The position numbers and the translations under genes are program-made. Positions 17,031-26,683 of a stretch of DNA of 64,000 bases are shown one piece after another (positions within the stretch are counted from its first letter, which is position 1; each line of letters opens with the position of its first letter). This DNA is from Aquitalea magnusonii (GTDB lineage: Bacteria; Pseudomonadota; Gammaproteobacteria; Burkholderiales; Chromobacteriaceae), in contig NZ_QJKC01000007.1 of assembly GCF_003202035.1 (NCBI RefSeq), positions 1 through 64,000 of the forward strand, in the 5' to 3' direction. The notes beneath the pieces were generated by a model. It was not told the origin of the DNA and searched no databases. It was given only the letters and a program-made list of their open reading frames with translations.

Positions 17031-18188
17031 ATGAACACCCGCAACAAGACGCAACTGCATGACAAGGTAGTGCCCGAACAGATTCTCATGGGCAAGGAAC
17101 TGCCGCTGGATGTTTATGCCAAGAACGGCCTGTTGCTGCTGAGCAAGGGGCATTTCGTGCTGAGCGACCGTCAGCGTGAAAAGCTGCTGGAAATGGGCTA
17201 TGCGGTAAACGGCAACAAGCTGGATGCCGTCAGCCTGCCCGAAGCCGACCCGATGATGGTGCGCGAGAGCGTGCTGCACGAGATGGCCTTTCTGCAACAA
17301 CGTACCCGCACCCTGCTCAACTATGCCCTGCAACTGGAAGACTTCCCGCGCAAGGTCAACCTGCTGGTGCGCGATATCGTCAGCCTGAGCGAACAACACC
17401 CCGATGGCGTGATTGCCAGCCTGCTGCTGGTGCCATTCAACGAGTACGGCCCGGCCCATGCCCTGCATACCACCGCCCTGCTGGCCCTGCTCTGCCGCCG
17501 CATTCCGCACTTGAGCAATGCGCAGCGCAATACCGTGCTGGCCGCAGCGCTCACCATGAACATGTCGATCTGCCAGCTGCAGAACACCCTGTATCACCAG
17601 CAGGAAGCACTGACACCCCAGCAGGAAGAAGAAATCGCCGGCCACCCCTTGATGAGCTCGGCCATTCTGCGCGAGGCCGGTGTCACCGACGAGCTGTGGC
17701 ACTGGCTGGTGCAGACCCATCATGAGTCCTGGCTGGGCAATGGCTATCCCTATGGTCTGGCCCGTGGCGAAATCGAATCACTGGCCCACATCCTGCACAT
17801 GGCCGACATCACCTGCGCCAAGCTGACCCCGCGCAGTTATCGCGCCGGCATGGTGCCGGCGGCCGCACTGGGACATTTGTTCCAGCGCAAGGACACCGAA
17901 TTCGACCCGGCCTACACCACCTTGCTGATCAAGGAACTGGGCATTTACCCGCCCGGCAGCTTTGTCAAACTGGCCAATGATGAAATCGGCGTGGTACTGG
18001 CACGCCGCGAAAAGGCCAGCGAGCCGCAAGTGGCCGCCATCCGCCATGGCGATGGTCCGGCCTATATCGATGCGCTGATTCGTGACACCAGTCTGCCGGC
18101 CCACAAGGTAGTCTCGCCTTGCCCCGCCGCCATGGCCGGCGTACGCGCCTCGCACCTGGCGCGGCTGTGGCGTACCCAGGCCAGCTGA
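17031..18188 (+). CDS. HD-GYP-like protein with degenerate HD site (copy 2)
   Basis: 385 residues, plainly a tandem paralogue of the 15781-16914 product. Shared blocks include LP(M/L)DVYAKNG, the HTTALLAL helix, SSAILREAG, LVQTHHE, GYP, HMADITCAKL and ELGIYPPGSFVKL. It carries the same loss at the HD position (LTMNMS, T175-M176), and the Asp before GxGYP is Leu, so phosphodiesterase activity is unlikely. Both copies losing the same residues implies that the loss preceded the duplication. The partner and signal are unknown. A strong terminator follows. Confidence 0.85.
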   Translation: MNTRNKTQLHDKVVPEQILMGKELPLDVYAKNGLLLLSKGHFVLSDRQREKLLEMGYAVNGNKLDAVSLPEADPMMVRESVLHEMAFLQQRTRTLLNYALQLEDFPRKVNLLVRDIVSLSEQHPDGVIASLLLVPFNEYGPAHALHTTALLALLCRRIPHLSNAQRNTVLAAALTMNMSICQLQNTLYHQQEALTPQQEEEIAGHPLMSSAILREAGVTDELWHWLVQTHHESWLGNGYPYGLARGEIESLAHILHMADITCAKLTPRSYRAGMVPAAALGHLFQRKDTEFDPAYTTLLIKELGIYPPGSFVKLANDEIGVVLARREKASEPQVAAIRHGDGPAYIDALIRDTSLPAHKVVSPCPAAMAGVRASHLARLWRTQAS

Positions 18189-18208
18189 GACCAAACCGCA
18201 CACCAATA

Positions 18209-18236
18209 AACAAGCCGGCGTTAACGCCGGCTTGTT
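18209..18236. terminator. Bidirectional terminator between HD-GYP copy 2 and nagZ
   Basis: The perfect inverted repeat AACAAGCCGGCG (18209-18220) / CGCCGGCTTGTT (18225-18236) has a TTAA loop and lies between convergent genes. The outer A and T residues are short, so efficiency on each strand is uncertain. Confidence 0.7.
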
Positions 18237-18268
18237 GCCTGCCCCTGCGCTGCTTTGACCGCTGACCG

Positions 18269-19351
18269 CTAGCTGGCCTCGCCCACGGCAGGACCCTGCA
18301 AAACGTTCTGCGGCATGCCCAGTGCCATCACCCTTTGCTGTCGTGCAGCAAAAGCCGGGCTGCGTATTTCCTGCTGCCAGCTGGCGGTTTCACCAGCACC
18401 CGCCATGCGCTGCAACCGTTCCGCCAGCTTGGGTTGCGGCGGTGGCTGCAGGCCGGCCAGCACTTCTTCCGCACGCTCCGGCTGATTGCACACCAATACC
18501 ATGTCGCAGCCGGCCTCCAGTGCCGCCTCGGCCCGCTCGACAAACCCACCTGCGCCAGCCGCGCCTTCCATCCCCAGATCATCCGAGAAGATGACGCCAT
18601 CAAAGCCCAGCTGGCCGCGCAGGATGTCCTGCAGCCACACCGGGGAAAAACCGGCCGGGCGGCTATCCACCGCCGGATACACCACATGGGCCGGCATCAC
18701 CGAACCCATGCCAGCCGCAGCCAGGCGGGCAAACGGAATCAAATCGTCGGCTTCCAGCTGGGCCAGGCTGCGGTCGTCTTGTGGCATCACGAAATGACTG
18801 TCACCAGCAACAAAGCCGTGACCGGGGAAGTGCTTGCCGCAGGTGGCCATGCCGCCCTGCCGCAAGCCGCGCTGCAGCGCCAGTGCCAGTTCGCTGACAA
18901 TCTGCGGATCACGGTGGAAGGCGCGGTTGCCGATGACGGCGCAGCGGCCCCAGTCCAGATCCAGCACCGGGGTGAAGGACAAGTCGATGCCACAGGCGCG
19001 CAATTCCGCCGCCAGCACCACGCCCACATCCTCGGCGGCGGCGCGCGCGGCCACCTCATCCTGCTGCCACAGCTCACCCAGCACACTCATCGGTGGCAAG
19101 CGGGTGAAACCTTCCAGAAAACGCTGGACCCGGCCGCCCTCGTGATCGACGGCGATCAGCAGCGCGGGATGGCGCAGGCTGCGGATTTCGGCAGTCAATG
19201 CCTTGAGCTGTTCGATATTCTGGAAATTGCGGCGAAACAGGATGACACCGCCTACCAGCGGATGCGACAGACGGGTGCGCTCTGCTGCGCTCAGGCTGAA
19301 ACCGGCTACATCCACCATGACCGGACCACGTTGCAGCGACAAGGCTTGCAT
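18269..19351 (-). CDS. nagZ: Beta-N-acetylhexosaminidase NagZ
   Basis: 360 residues of a glycoside hydrolase family 3 (beta/alpha)8 barrel. The NagZ signature KHFPGHG (followed by DSH) carries the catalytic His on a flexible loop. VDHEGGRVQRF and the nucleophile region GVIFSDDLGMEGA are also present. There is no signal peptide, as expected for the cytosolic enzyme that removes GlcNAc from anhydromuropeptides during cell-wall recycling. Last gene of the rnc-era-recO-pdxJ-acpS-nagZ run; the gap to acpS is 50 nt. Confidence 0.95.
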   Translation of the reverse strand: MQALSLQRGPVMVDVAGFSLSAAERTRLSHPLVGGVILFRRNFQNIEQLKALTAEIRSLRHPALLIAVDHEGGRVQRFLEGFTRLPPMSVLGELWQQDEVAARAAAEDVGVVLAAELRACGIDLSFTPVLDLDWGRCAVIGNRAFHRDPQIVSELALALQRGLRQGGMATCGKHFPGHGFVAGDSHFVMPQDDRSLAQLEADDLIPFARLAAAGMGSVMPAHVVYPAVDSRPAGFSPVWLQDILRGQLGFDGVIFSDDLGMEGAAGAGGFVERAEAALEAGCDMVLVCNQPERAEEVLAGLQPPPQPKLAERLQRMAGAGETASWQQEIRSPAFAARQQRVMALGMPQNVLQGPAVGEAS

Positions 19352-19401
19352 GGCTGATACTCCAAACAGTGCGAGGGCCGGGCGGCCCTCAGGATTGATT
19401 C

Positions 19402-19803
19402 TCAGGCAAGGATAGACCGGGACTCATCCCGCTCCAATACCACAAAGGCCAGGGCGTGTTCGCGCTCGTCGCTAATGGAAACATGGCTGCGTCCCACCCC
19501 GCGCTGCACCAGGAAGTCCTGCAACTCCGCGCCAAACTCCAGCATGGGCTTGCCCTGTGCATCGTGGCTGACGACAATGGCCGTCAGCAGTACCGGAGCG
19601 ACCACCCCGGTGCCCACCGCCTTGGACAACGCTTCCTTGACGGCAAAGCGCTTGGCAAGGAAACGGGCCTGGTCGGCCGCGGCCAGGAAGGCCGGCATTT
19701 CTGCCTCGGCCAGAATGCGCCGGCCGGCCTTGTCGCCCCAGCGTTGCAGCAGGCCCTGCATGCGGGCGATTTCCACCATATCGGTGCCAATGCCGTAGAT
19801 CAT
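19402..19803 (-). CDS. acpS: Holo-[acyl-carrier-protein] synthase
   Basis: 133 residues, typical AcpS length. It transfers phosphopantetheine from CoA to acyl carrier protein. The motifs [10 protein letters not shown] (Mg-binding Asp) and [10 protein letters not shown](V)GTG (conserved Glu-Ala-xx-Lys region) are clear, and the C-terminal [14 protein letters not shown] completes the fold. The frame continues upstream, but the family start MIYGIGTD is at 19803. It lies 20 nt after pdxJ in a conserved order. Confidence 0.95.
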   Translation of the reverse strand: MIYGIGTDMVEIARMQGLLQRWGDKAGRRILAEAEMPAFLAAADQARFLAKRFAVKEALSKAVGTGVVAPVLLTAIVVSHDAQGKPMLEFGAELQDFLVQRGVGRSHVSISDEREHALAFVVLERDESRSILA

Positions 19804-19823
19804 CTGCCCGCTCCTGTCCTGCT

Positions 19824-20552
19824 TCAGCCCTGGCGGGCTTGCTGCATCAGCGCCTTCATGTCGCGCACGGCGCGGTCCAGGCCGACAAACACCGCCTGGC
19901 CGATGATGGCATGGCCGATATTCAGCTCGGTGATCTGCGGGATGGCGGCAATCGGTTTGACATTGTGATAGTTCAGCCCGTGGCCGGCATTCACCACCAT
20001 GCCCAGCTCGGCGGCAAAGGCCGCGGCGCCACGGATGCGTGCCAGCTCGGCTTCGCGCTCGGCCGCATGGATTGCATCGGCATAAGCACCGGTGTGCAGC
20101 TCGATCACGCGGGCACCGGCCTCGTAAGCCTTGCTGATCTGGGCGCGATCCGGATCGATGAAAATGGACACGCGGATGCCGGCTTGCTGCAGGGTTTCGG
20201 TGTAATGACAGACATCGGCATAGTGGCCCAACACATCCAGCCCACCTTCGGTGGTGACTTCTTCGCGCTTTTCCGGCACCAGGCACACGTCTTCCGGGGC
20301 CACGGCCAATGCATTGGCCAGCATTTCCGGCGTCATGGCCATTTCCAGGTTCATGCGGGTCTTGATCACCTGACGCATGGCCACCACGTCGGCATCCTGA
20401 ATATGGCGACGGTCTTCACGCAGATGCAGGGTGATCAGGTCGGCGCCAGCGGTTTCCGCCACCAGTGCCGCCTCGATCGGGCTGGGGTAGCGGGTGCCAC
20501 GCGCCTGGCGCAGGGTGGCGACATGATCGATATTCACACCTAGCAAAATCAT
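19824..20552 (-). CDS. pdxJ: Pyridoxine 5'-phosphate synthase
   Basis: 242 residues of the PdxJ TIM-barrel. The enzyme condenses 1-deoxyxylulose 5-phosphate with 3-amino-2-oxopropyl phosphate, the last ring-forming step of DXP-dependent vitamin B6 synthesis. Signatures seen are the start [17 protein letters not shown], the motif [25 protein letters not shown] and [10 protein letters not shown] good ribosome binding site (AGGAG) precedes the ATG. It sits between recO and acpS as in many proteobacteria. Confidence 0.96.
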   Translation of the reverse strand: MILLGVNIDHVATLRQARGTRYPSPIEAALVAETAGADLITLHLREDRRHIQDADVVAMRQVIKTRMNLEMAMTPEMLANALAVAPEDVCLVPEKREEVTTEGGLDVLGHYADVCHYTETLQQAGIRVSIFIDPDRAQISKAYEAGARVIELHTGAYADAIHAAEREAELARIRGAAAFAAELGMVVNAGHGLNYHNVKPIAAIPQITELNIGHAIIGQAVFVGLDRAVRDMKALMQQARQG

Positions 20553-20575
20553 TTTCAGCTCCTGTTGCGCAGGCC

Positions 20576-21304
20576 TCAGTCGGCAATGGCGTTGATGGCC
20601 TGCAAGAGTTCACGCGAGGCCAATGGCTCCTCGCCCAGCAAATCGGTAAGCAGCAAGCGCAGCAGGCTGCGCGCGGCACGGCGGGTGCTGGCGGCGGCAT
20701 AGTCATCCGCCTCGATGGCCAGCAATGCGGCACCGGGCAAGCACAGCGAGGGCCCAGCCGGCTCGCCGCTCGCCCGTTCCGGCAGGGCACCGCACCGGCA
20801 CAGGTAGTCGGCCGCCGGGTCGATCAGTTCGCCATGCACATCACAGGCGAAGCTGCCGGCATAACCCAAGGCTTGCAACAGCCGCAATTCGTAACGGCGC
20901 AGCACGCCGGACAGGGAATGGGCCTGCGCCAGCGCCCGCACCGCCTGGTCATAAATGGTGAAGGCGCGTGGCTCGGCATCATCGCGTGCCGTCAGCTTGA
21001 GCATCAGCTCATTGAGATAAAAACCACACACCAGGCGGAGGCCGGATAGCTGCGGCACGCCGCCATTCCATTCTGCCGTGTGCAGGGTGCGCACTTCACC
21101 CTTGCCAAACCAGGACAGGGTCAGTGGCTGGAACGGCAGCAGTACGCCGCGCACATCCGCCCGTGGCCGGCGGGCGCCGCGCGCCACCAAGGTGAAACGG
21201 CCATGCTGGGGCGTAAGTACCTCTACCAGCAGGCTGGTTTCACGGTAAGGCTGGGTGTGCAGCAGGTAGCCGGGCTGGCGGTCTACCCTGCCCGGCTGGC
21301 TCAT
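20576..21304 (-). CDS. recO: DNA repair protein RecO
   Basis: 242 residues with an N-terminal OB-fold ([37 protein letters not shown]) and a helical C-terminal domain. RecO loads RecA on SSB-coated gaps together with RecR. Two Cys (YLCRCG) in the middle resemble the zinc site of some RecO proteins, but a complete four-Cys site is not evident. Its ATG overlaps the stop of the upstream monooxygenase-like gene by 4 nt, indicating translational coupling. Confidence 0.93.
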   Translation of the reverse strand: MSQPGRVDRQPGYLLHTQPYRETSLLVEVLTPQHGRFTLVARGARRPRADVRGVLLPFQPLTLSWFGKGEVRTLHTAEWNGGVPQLSGLRLVCGFYLNELMLKLTARDDAEPRAFTIYDQAVRALAQAHSLSGVLRRYELRLLQALGYAGSFACDVHGELIDPAADYLCRCGALPERASGEPAGPSLCLPGAALLAIEADDYAAASTRRAARSLLRLLLTDLLGEEPLASRELLQAINAIAD

Positions 21305-21636
21305 GCGTCCCGGTCCTGTCCGCTGGCATGGGCACGCTCAACCCGCGCCACTTTGAGCGAGAAATCGCGATACCACACTTCGCGTCCCAGCTTTTGCGCG
21401 ACCAGATGCTCGGCATGCTGGCGCCAGGCGGCAATGGCTTCCACGCTGTCCCAGTAGGAAACGGTAATGCCAAAGCCGGCACTGTCGCGCGCACTTTCCG
21501 CCCCCAGATAACCGGGCTGGACTTCGGCCAGCCGCAACATGCGCTCGGCCATGGCGGCATAGCCCTGGTCGGCAGCGCTACGTTGCGAGGAAAAGATCAC
21601 CGCCCAGTAAGGCGGTGCAGGCAGCTTGAGCGGCAT
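21301..21636 (-). CDS. Antibiotic-biosynthesis-monooxygenase (ABM) fold protein
   Basis: 111 residues with a small dimeric alpha/beta-barrel pattern: YWAVIFSS, AERMLRLAEVQPGYLG, ITVSYWDSVEAIAAWRQHAEH, ending in VWYRDFSLKVARVE. It fits the ABM/YgiN-type superfamily, which includes haem-degrading and quinol monooxygenases and many proteins of unknown function. The start is set at 21636, where ATG shares its A with the era stop (TGATG). The gene also overlaps recO by 4 nt, so it is tightly embedded between era and recO. Its role is not known. Confidence 0.8.
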   Translation of the reverse strand: MPLKLPAPPYWAVIFSSQRSAADQGYAAMAERMLRLAEVQPGYLGAESARDSAGFGITVSYWDSVEAIAAWRQHAEHLVAQKLGREVWYRDFSLKVARVERAHASGQDRDA

Positions 21637-22526
21637 CAGTTCAGGCCGAATTCCCGCAGGAAGCGCACATCGTCCGCCCAGCCGGATTTGACCTTGACCC
21701 ATACTTGCAGGAAGACCTTGCCATCGAACAGTTTTTCCATGTCGAGGCGGGCTTCGGTGGAGATTTTCTTGAGCTTTTCGCCACCCTTGCCAATCACGAT
21801 GGGTTTCTGGTTTTCCTTGTCCACCAGAATGGCGATATGGATGCGGCGCAGCGCGCCATCCATTTCGAACATTTCCACTTCCACATTCATTTCATACGGC
21901 AGCTCTTCGCCCAGATAGCGGAACAGCTTTTCGCGCACGATTTCGGCGGACAGGAAGCGCTCGCTCTTGTCGGTCACCATGTCATCCGGATACAGCGGCA
22001 TGGATTCCGGCAGATGCGGCCGCACCTTGTCCAGCAGCTCGGACAGGCGCTGGCCGTGCTTGGCACTGACCACTTCGCAGTCGGCAAACTGGAATTCGGC
22101 GCGCACGCCATCGATGAATTCCTGCAGCAGGAACTTGTCCTTGACCTTGTCCAGCTTGTTGACCACCAGGATGACCGGGGTGTGCTTGGGCAACAGTGCC
22201 ATCACTTCGCGGTCGGCTGCGCTGCAGCGCATGGCTTCCAGAATGAACAGCACGCAGTCGACACTGCCCAGCGAGTCTTTCACGCTCTTGTTCAGCGTCT
22301 CGTTGAGTGCGCCCTTGTGAAAGGTCTGAAAGCCCGGCGTATCGACAAAAATGAACTGGGCCTTGTCTTCGGTATGAATGCCGTTGACGCGATGGCGCGT
22401 GGTTTGCGCCTTTTTCGAGGTAATGCTGACTTTCTGGCCGATGAGATGGTTCATCAGCGTGGATTTGCCCACATTGGGACGGCCGACGATGGCAACAAAG
22501 CCACAGTGATATGCGTGTTCGGTCAT
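21636..22526 (-). CDS. era: GTPase Era
   Basis: 296 residues. The N-terminal GTPase domain has G1 GRPNVGKS, G3 DTPG and G4 NKLD. The C-terminal KH domain contains VIGKGGEKLKKIS. Era binds 16S rRNA and is needed for 30S assembly and cell-cycle progression. The start overlaps the rnc stop by 4 nt, as in the classical rnc-era operon. Confidence 0.97.
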   Translation of the reverse strand: MTEHAYHCGFVAIVGRPNVGKSTLMNHLIGQKVSITSKKAQTTRHRVNGIHTEDKAQFIFVDTPGFQTFHKGALNETLNKSVKDSLGSVDCVLFILEAMRCSAADREVMALLPKHTPVILVVNKLDKVKDKFLLQEFIDGVRAEFQFADCEVVSAKHGQRLSELLDKVRPHLPESMPLYPDDMVTDKSERFLSAEIVREKLFRYLGEELPYEMNVEVEMFEMDGALRRIHIAILVDKENQKPIVIGKGGEKLKKISTEARLDMEKLFDGKVFLQVWVKVKSGWADDVRFLREFGLN

Positions 22527-23233
22527 GGATGTTTCTTGCCTGTGGCCAGTTTTTGTTCAAGAAGCAGCAGTGCGGCTTCGGCGGCCTGCTGTTCGGCGGC
22601 GCGGCGGCTACCGCCCTCACCGCTGGATTCGATCATCAGCTCGCCCAGATCGCACACCACCTTGAACCATTGTTCGTGGGCTTCGCCGCTCTGGGTCTGG
22701 ATGCGGTATTTGGGCAAGGGCCATTTGCGCGCCTGCAGGGCTTCCTGCAAGCGGGTTTTGGCATCCTTGGCATGCTTGGTGGGGTCGATGGCAGCCACGC
22801 GGCCGGCGTACAGGCGGCGGACCACCTGCTCGGCGCGCTGGAAATCCGCATCGAAACTGACGGCGGCAAAGGTGGCTTCCAGCGCATCGGCCAGAATCGA
22901 CGGGCGGTTGAAGCCGCCGCTTTTCAGCTCGCCCTCACCCAGATACAGGTATTCACCCAGCTTGAGCTCATGGGCGATCTCGGCCAGGGTGTTCTGGTTG
23001 ACCAGATTGGCGCGCAGGCGTGACAGCTCGCCTTCACTCAGGCGCGGAAACTGGTCGAACAGCATGCGCGCCACGGTGTAATTGAGAATGCTGTCGCCAA
23101 TGAATTCGAATCGCTCGTTATTGGAGGCGGCATAGCTGCGATGTGTCAGCGCCTGGCGCAGCAGATCGGGCTTCTGGAATGCATAATCCAGCGCCTGTGA
23201 CAGGCGCCGGAATCGGGTTTCAACTTGGTTCAC
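22523..23233 (-). CDS. rnc: Ribonuclease III
   Basis: 236 residues. The catalytic signature NERFEFIGDSILN contains the Glu and Asp of the active site, followed by a dsRNA-binding domain at about 160-228. It cleaves double-stranded RNA, including rRNA precursors. The start codon is GTG at 23233, 5 nt after the preceding gene's stop, with no strong ribosome binding site, which suggests coupling to the upstream gene. Confidence 0.96.
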   Translation of the reverse strand: MNQVETRFRRLSQALDYAFQKPDLLRQALTHRSYAASNNERFEFIGDSILNYTVARMLFDQFPRLSEGELSRLRANLVNQNTLAEIAHELKLGEYLYLGEGELKSGGFNRPSILADALEATFAAVSFDADFQRAEQVVRRLYAGRVAAIDPTKHAKDAKTRLQEALQARKWPLPKYRIQTQSGEAHEQWFKVVCDLGELMIESSGEGGSRRAAEQQAAEAALLLLEQKLATGKKHP

Positions 23234-23238
23234 TGTAG

Positions 23239-23595
23239 TTACTGGGGTGTCTGTCCGGCCTGGGTGTCGAAATCGAAAGCCAGGCTGACATTGGCAAACA
23301 GCGGAACTTCGCGGCGATAGGCTGCGCGCACGAACACGGTGTTGGCGGTGGTGATGATGGTGAGGTTTTCCGGCTTGATCGACGAAATGTCGCCGACCAT
23401 GGCGTGGTTCATGAATTCCCGGCGCAGCTCGGTTTCGCCCTTGCCGGTTTCCCCGGACATGGCGGTGACCGCCTTGCGTACCTCGGCATACTCGTTGTAC
23501 ACCGGCAGCACCTTGCCGGCCAGCAGGAAGCCGGCGCCGAGAATGAGCATGATGAACAACACCGAAATGACTGACAAACCTCGCTGACGCTGCAT
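23239..23595 (-). CDS. DUF4845 family membrane-anchored protein
   Basis: 118 residues. One N-terminal transmembrane segment (VISVLFIMLILGAGFLLAG) follows a short basic start, and the rest is predicted periplasmic (TELRREFMNHAMVGDISSI, NLTIITTANTVFVRAAY). This matches the DUF4845 proteins found between lepB and rnc in betaproteobacteria and pseudomonads; their function is unknown. The start at 23595 has a GGGGGAG ribosome binding site 5-6 nt away; the longer open frame upstream overlaps lepB and is rejected. Confidence 0.85.
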   Translation of the reverse strand: MQRQRGLSVISVLFIMLILGAGFLLAGKVLPVYNEYAEVRKAVTAMSGETGKGETELRREFMNHAMVGDISSIKPENLTIITTANTVFVRAAYRREVPLFANVSLAFDFDTQAGQTPQ

Positions 23596-23621
23596 GAAAC
23601 TCCCCCTGCCGGAAAACGGTG

Positions 23622-24584
23622 TCAATGAATGGTCTTGCCGATACGCGACAGCGAACTGAAGTTCATCCAGATCAGGAAGGCCTTGCCTACCATCAGACGA
23701 TCTTCCACAAAGCCCCAGTAACGGCCATCCAGGCTGTTGTCGCGGTTGTCGCCCAGCATGAAGTAATGGCCGGCCGGTACCTTGCACACAAAGCCGTTGT
23801 CGTCATACTGGCACTGGTCGCGATAGGGGAAATCCGCCACCTGCCCCAGCGCCACCACCGGTGCGTCAGGAATATTCAGCACCTGGTAGGACTTGCCATC
23901 CATCACTTCCTTGAACTGGTCATTGTGAATCATGGCCATGCCCTGCTCAAGATACTCGTAAGTGCCGTCTTTTTCATCCGGCACCGGCTTGCCATTGATG
24001 GTCAGGCGCTTGTTGCGGTATTCCACCACATCACCAGCCACACCGATCACCCGCTTGATGTAATTCACCTTCGGGTTGGGCGGATAGTTGAACACCACCA
24101 CATCGCCACGGCTGACCTTGCCCACCGGCACCAGCACATTATTCAGCACCGGCACGCGGATGCCATAGGCAAACTTGTTGACCAGGATGAAGTCACCCAC
24201 CACCAGGCCCGGGCGCATCGAGCTGCTGGGAATCTGGAAGGGCTCCACCAAAAAGGAGCGCAGCAGGAACACCACCAGGATGACCGGGAAGAAACCACGC
24301 GAATATTCGACAAAGTGTCCGGGCTCTCCAGCACGTTTCCGCGCCAGCACCCATTTGTCCAGGCCCCATACCACGCCGGTAATCAGCACGAACACCAGCA
24401 TCACCGCGGTGAAGCTCATGTAATTGGACAACAGGCCGAAACCACCGATGACCAGGGCCAGATAGCCCCACTGCACCGAAACCGGCCAGTCCTTGGCACC
24501 GGCCTCGCGCTGTCCGCCAAAAGCCACCAGCATGCCACCAACGATGACGGCCACGGTAAACACCCAGAACAGGTTTTCGCCCAC
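23622..24584 (-). CDS. lepB: Signal peptidase I
   Basis: 320 residues with two N-terminal membrane segments and a periplasmic catalytic domain. The Ser of SSSMRPGL and the Lys of YIKRVIGVAGD form the Ser-Lys dyad, and the conserved box GDNRDNSLDGRYWG is present. It removes signal peptides of exported proteins. The start is a GTG immediately adjacent to the lepA stop (TAA-GTG), with AGGGG in the end of lepA as ribosome binding site. Confidence 0.96.
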   Translation of the reverse strand: MGENLFWVFTVAVIVGGMLVAFGGQREAGAKDWPVSVQWGYLALVIGGFGLLSNYMSFTAVMLVFVLITGVVWGLDKWVLARKRAGEPGHFVEYSRGFFPVILVVFLLRSFLVEPFQIPSSSMRPGLVVGDFILVNKFAYGIRVPVLNNVLVPVGKVSRGDVVVFNYPPNPKVNYIKRVIGVAGDVVEYRNKRLTINGKPVPDEKDGTYEYLEQGMAMIHNDQFKEVMDGKSYQVLNIPDAPVVALGQVADFPYRDQCQYDDNGFVCKVPAGHYFMLGDNRDNSLDGRYWGFVEDRLMVGKAFLIWMNFSSLSRIGKTIH

Positions 24585-26378
24585 TTATTTTTCCCCTACT
24601 TGAAGAATGGCCAGGAAAGCCTCTTGCGGGATTTCCACATTACCCACCTGCTTCATGCGCTTCTTGCCGGCTTTTTGTTTTTCCAGCAGCTTTTTCTTAC
24701 GGGTGATGTCGCCGCCGTAGCACTTGGCCAGTACGTTCTTGCGCAGGGCCTTGACGGTTTCACGGGCAATGATATGCCCGCCAATGGCCGCCTGCACAGC
24801 GATATCAAACATCTGGCGCGGGATCAGTTCGCGCATTTTCGATACCAGTTCGCGGCCGCGGTACACGCTGGAAGCACGGTGCACGATCAGGCTGAGCGCA
24901 TCCACCTTCTCGCTGTTGACCAGCACATCCAGCTTCACCAGGTCGGCGCACTGGAATTCCTTGAACTCATAATCCAGCGAGGCATAGCCGCGGCTGGTGG
25001 ACTTGAGGCGGTCAAAGAAGTCCATCACCACTTCATTCATCGGCATGTCGTAAGTGAGCATGACCTGCCGGCCCAGATACTGCATATTGCGCTGCACGCC
25101 GCGCTTCAGGGTACACAGGGTGATCACTGCGCCGACATAGTCTTGCGGCACCAGGATATGGGCGGTGATGATGGGTTCGCGGATTTCTTCCACCTTGCCC
25201 GGGTCCGGCAGGCGCGACGGGTTGTCGACATGGATCACGCTGCCGTCTTTCAACACCAGCTCGTACACCACGGTCGGTGCCGTGGTGATCAGGTCCATGT
25301 CGAATTCGCGCTCCAGCCGTTCCTGCACGATTTCCAGGTGCAGCAGGCCCAGGAAGCCGCAACGGAAACCAAAGCCCAATGCCTGCGACACCTCGGGTTC
25401 GTACTTGAGCGAGGCATCGTTCAGCTGCAGTTTTTCCAGCGCATCGCGCAGGGCTTCGTAGTCGTGGCTTTCCACCGGGTACAGACCGGCGAACACCTGT
25501 GACTGCACTTCCTTGAAGCCCGGCAGGGCTTCGGTGGCCGGTGTTTTCATCAGGGTGATGGTGTCACCCACCTTGGCCGATTTCAGTTCCTTGATACCGG
25601 CGATGATGAAGCCTACCTCACCGGCGTTCAGCACATCGCGCTGCACCGACTTGGGCGAGAACACGCCCACTTGCTCCACCAGGTGCTCGGCACCGGTGGC
25701 CATGAACTTGATCTTGTCCTTGGGACGGATCTGGCCGTCCTTGACGCGCACCAGCATCACCACGCCGACATAGTTGTCGAACCAGGAGTCGATGATCAGC
25801 GCCTTGAGCGGGCCATCCGGATTTCCTTCCGGCGGCGGAATCTTGCTGACCACCACTTCGAGGATGTCCTGGATGCCAATGCCGGACTTGGCCGAGGCAC
25901 GCACCGCATCAATGGCTTCGATGCCGATGATGTCCTCGATTTCCTGGCAGACGCGCTCCGGCTCGGCAGCCGGCAGGTCGATCTTGTTGAGCACCGGCAC
26001 CACTTCCACCCCCAGGTCGATGGCGGTGTAGCAGTTGGCCACGGTTTGCGCTTCCACGCCTTGCGAGGCATCCACCACCAGCAATGCGCCTTCGCAGGCG
26101 GACAGCGAGCGGGACACTTCGTAGGAGAAGTCGACGTGTCCCGGGGTGTCGATCAGGTTCAGGTTGTACACCTGACCATCACGCGCCTTGTATTGCAGGG
26201 CGGCCGTTTGCGCCTTGATGGTAATGCCGCGCTCTTTCTCGATATCCATCGAGTCGAGCACCTGGGCACTCATTTCGCGCAGTTCGAGGCCACCGCAAAA
26301 CTGGATGAAGCGGTCGGCCAGGGTCGATTTGCCATGGTCGATATGGGCAATGATCGAGAAATTTCTGATATGTTTCAT
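24585..26378 (-). CDS. lepA: Elongation factor 4 (LepA)
   Basis: 597 residues, the standard LepA length. The GTPase signatures are [19 protein letters not shown] and NKIDLP. The EF-G-like domains and the LepA-specific C-terminal domain ([19 protein letters not shown]) are present. It is a ribosome-associated GTPase linked to 30S maturation and elongation fidelity. The frame extends to 26405, but homologues start at [14 protein letters not shown], so 26378 is used. It lies directly upstream of lepB. Confidence 0.97.
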   Translation of the reverse strand: MKHIRNFSIIAHIDHGKSTLADRFIQFCGGLELREMSAQVLDSMDIEKERGITIKAQTAALQYKARDGQVYNLNLIDTPGHVDFSYEVSRSLSACEGALLVVDASQGVEAQTVANCYTAIDLGVEVVPVLNKIDLPAAEPERVCQEIEDIIGIEAIDAVRASAKSGIGIQDILEVVVSKIPPPEGNPDGPLKALIIDSWFDNYVGVVMLVRVKDGQIRPKDKIKFMATGAEHLVEQVGVFSPKSVQRDVLNAGEVGFIIAGIKELKSAKVGDTITLMKTPATEALPGFKEVQSQVFAGLYPVESHDYEALRDALEKLQLNDASLKYEPEVSQALGFGFRCGFLGLLHLEIVQERLEREFDMDLITTAPTVVYELVLKDGSVIHVDNPSRLPDPGKVEEIREPIITAHILVPQDYVGAVITLCTLKRGVQRNMQYLGRQVMLTYDMPMNEVVMDFFDRLKSTSRGYASLDYEFKEFQCADLVKLDVLVNSEKVDALSLIVHRASSVYRGRELVSKMRELIPRQMFDIAVQAAIGGHIIARETVKALRKNVLAKCYGGDITRKKKLLEKQKAGKKRMKQVGNVEIPQEAFLAILQVGEK

Positions 26379-26398
26379 CGGTATCCAGCAAAAAGATA

Positions 26399-26418
26399 AG
26401 GGCACGCTGGCGTGCCCT
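26399..26418 (-). terminator. Hairpin terminator between the glutaredoxin-like gene and lepA
   Basis: AGGGCACG (26399-26406) / CGTGCCCT (26411-26418) with a CTGG loop. On the minus strand it is followed by TTATCTTTTT. It may partly separate the rpoE-mucD block from the lepA block. Confidence 0.7.
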
Positions 26419-26443
26419 CGAACAACTCACACTGGCGCGGATT

Positions 26444-26683
26444 TTAGCCGATTTCGCCCAAATGTGCAGCCAAAGCAGGAATATCCAGGTGCCAGTGACA
26501 AATCTGCTGCTCGCCATCCATCAATACCGGCACCAGTTCATTGAATCTGGCCTCCAGGATAGGGTCGGCATCCACGTCCACCACCTCCAGCGCAAAACCA
26601 TGCCTGGCCTGCCATGGCTGCAGCTCCGCCAGCATCTGGTGACACAGGCTGCAGTACTCACGGAAATACAAGGTCAGCTTCAT
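26444..26683 (-). CDS. Glutaredoxin-family thiol protein
   Basis: 79 residues with a thioredoxin-fold start LTLYFREYCSLCHQMLAEL containing a CSLC redox pair, then VVDVDADP and the cis-Pro region ELVPVLMDGEQ. This is the short glutaredoxin-like (DUF836) type often seen beside mucD/lepA in betaproteobacteria. The start codon overlaps the mucD stop by 4 nt, so it is translationally coupled to the envelope-stress protease gene. The redox partner is unknown. Confidence 0.85.
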   Translation of the reverse strand: MKLTLYFREYCSLCHQMLAELQPWQARHGFALEVVDVDADPILEARFNELVPVLMDGEQQICHWHLDIPALAAHLGEIG

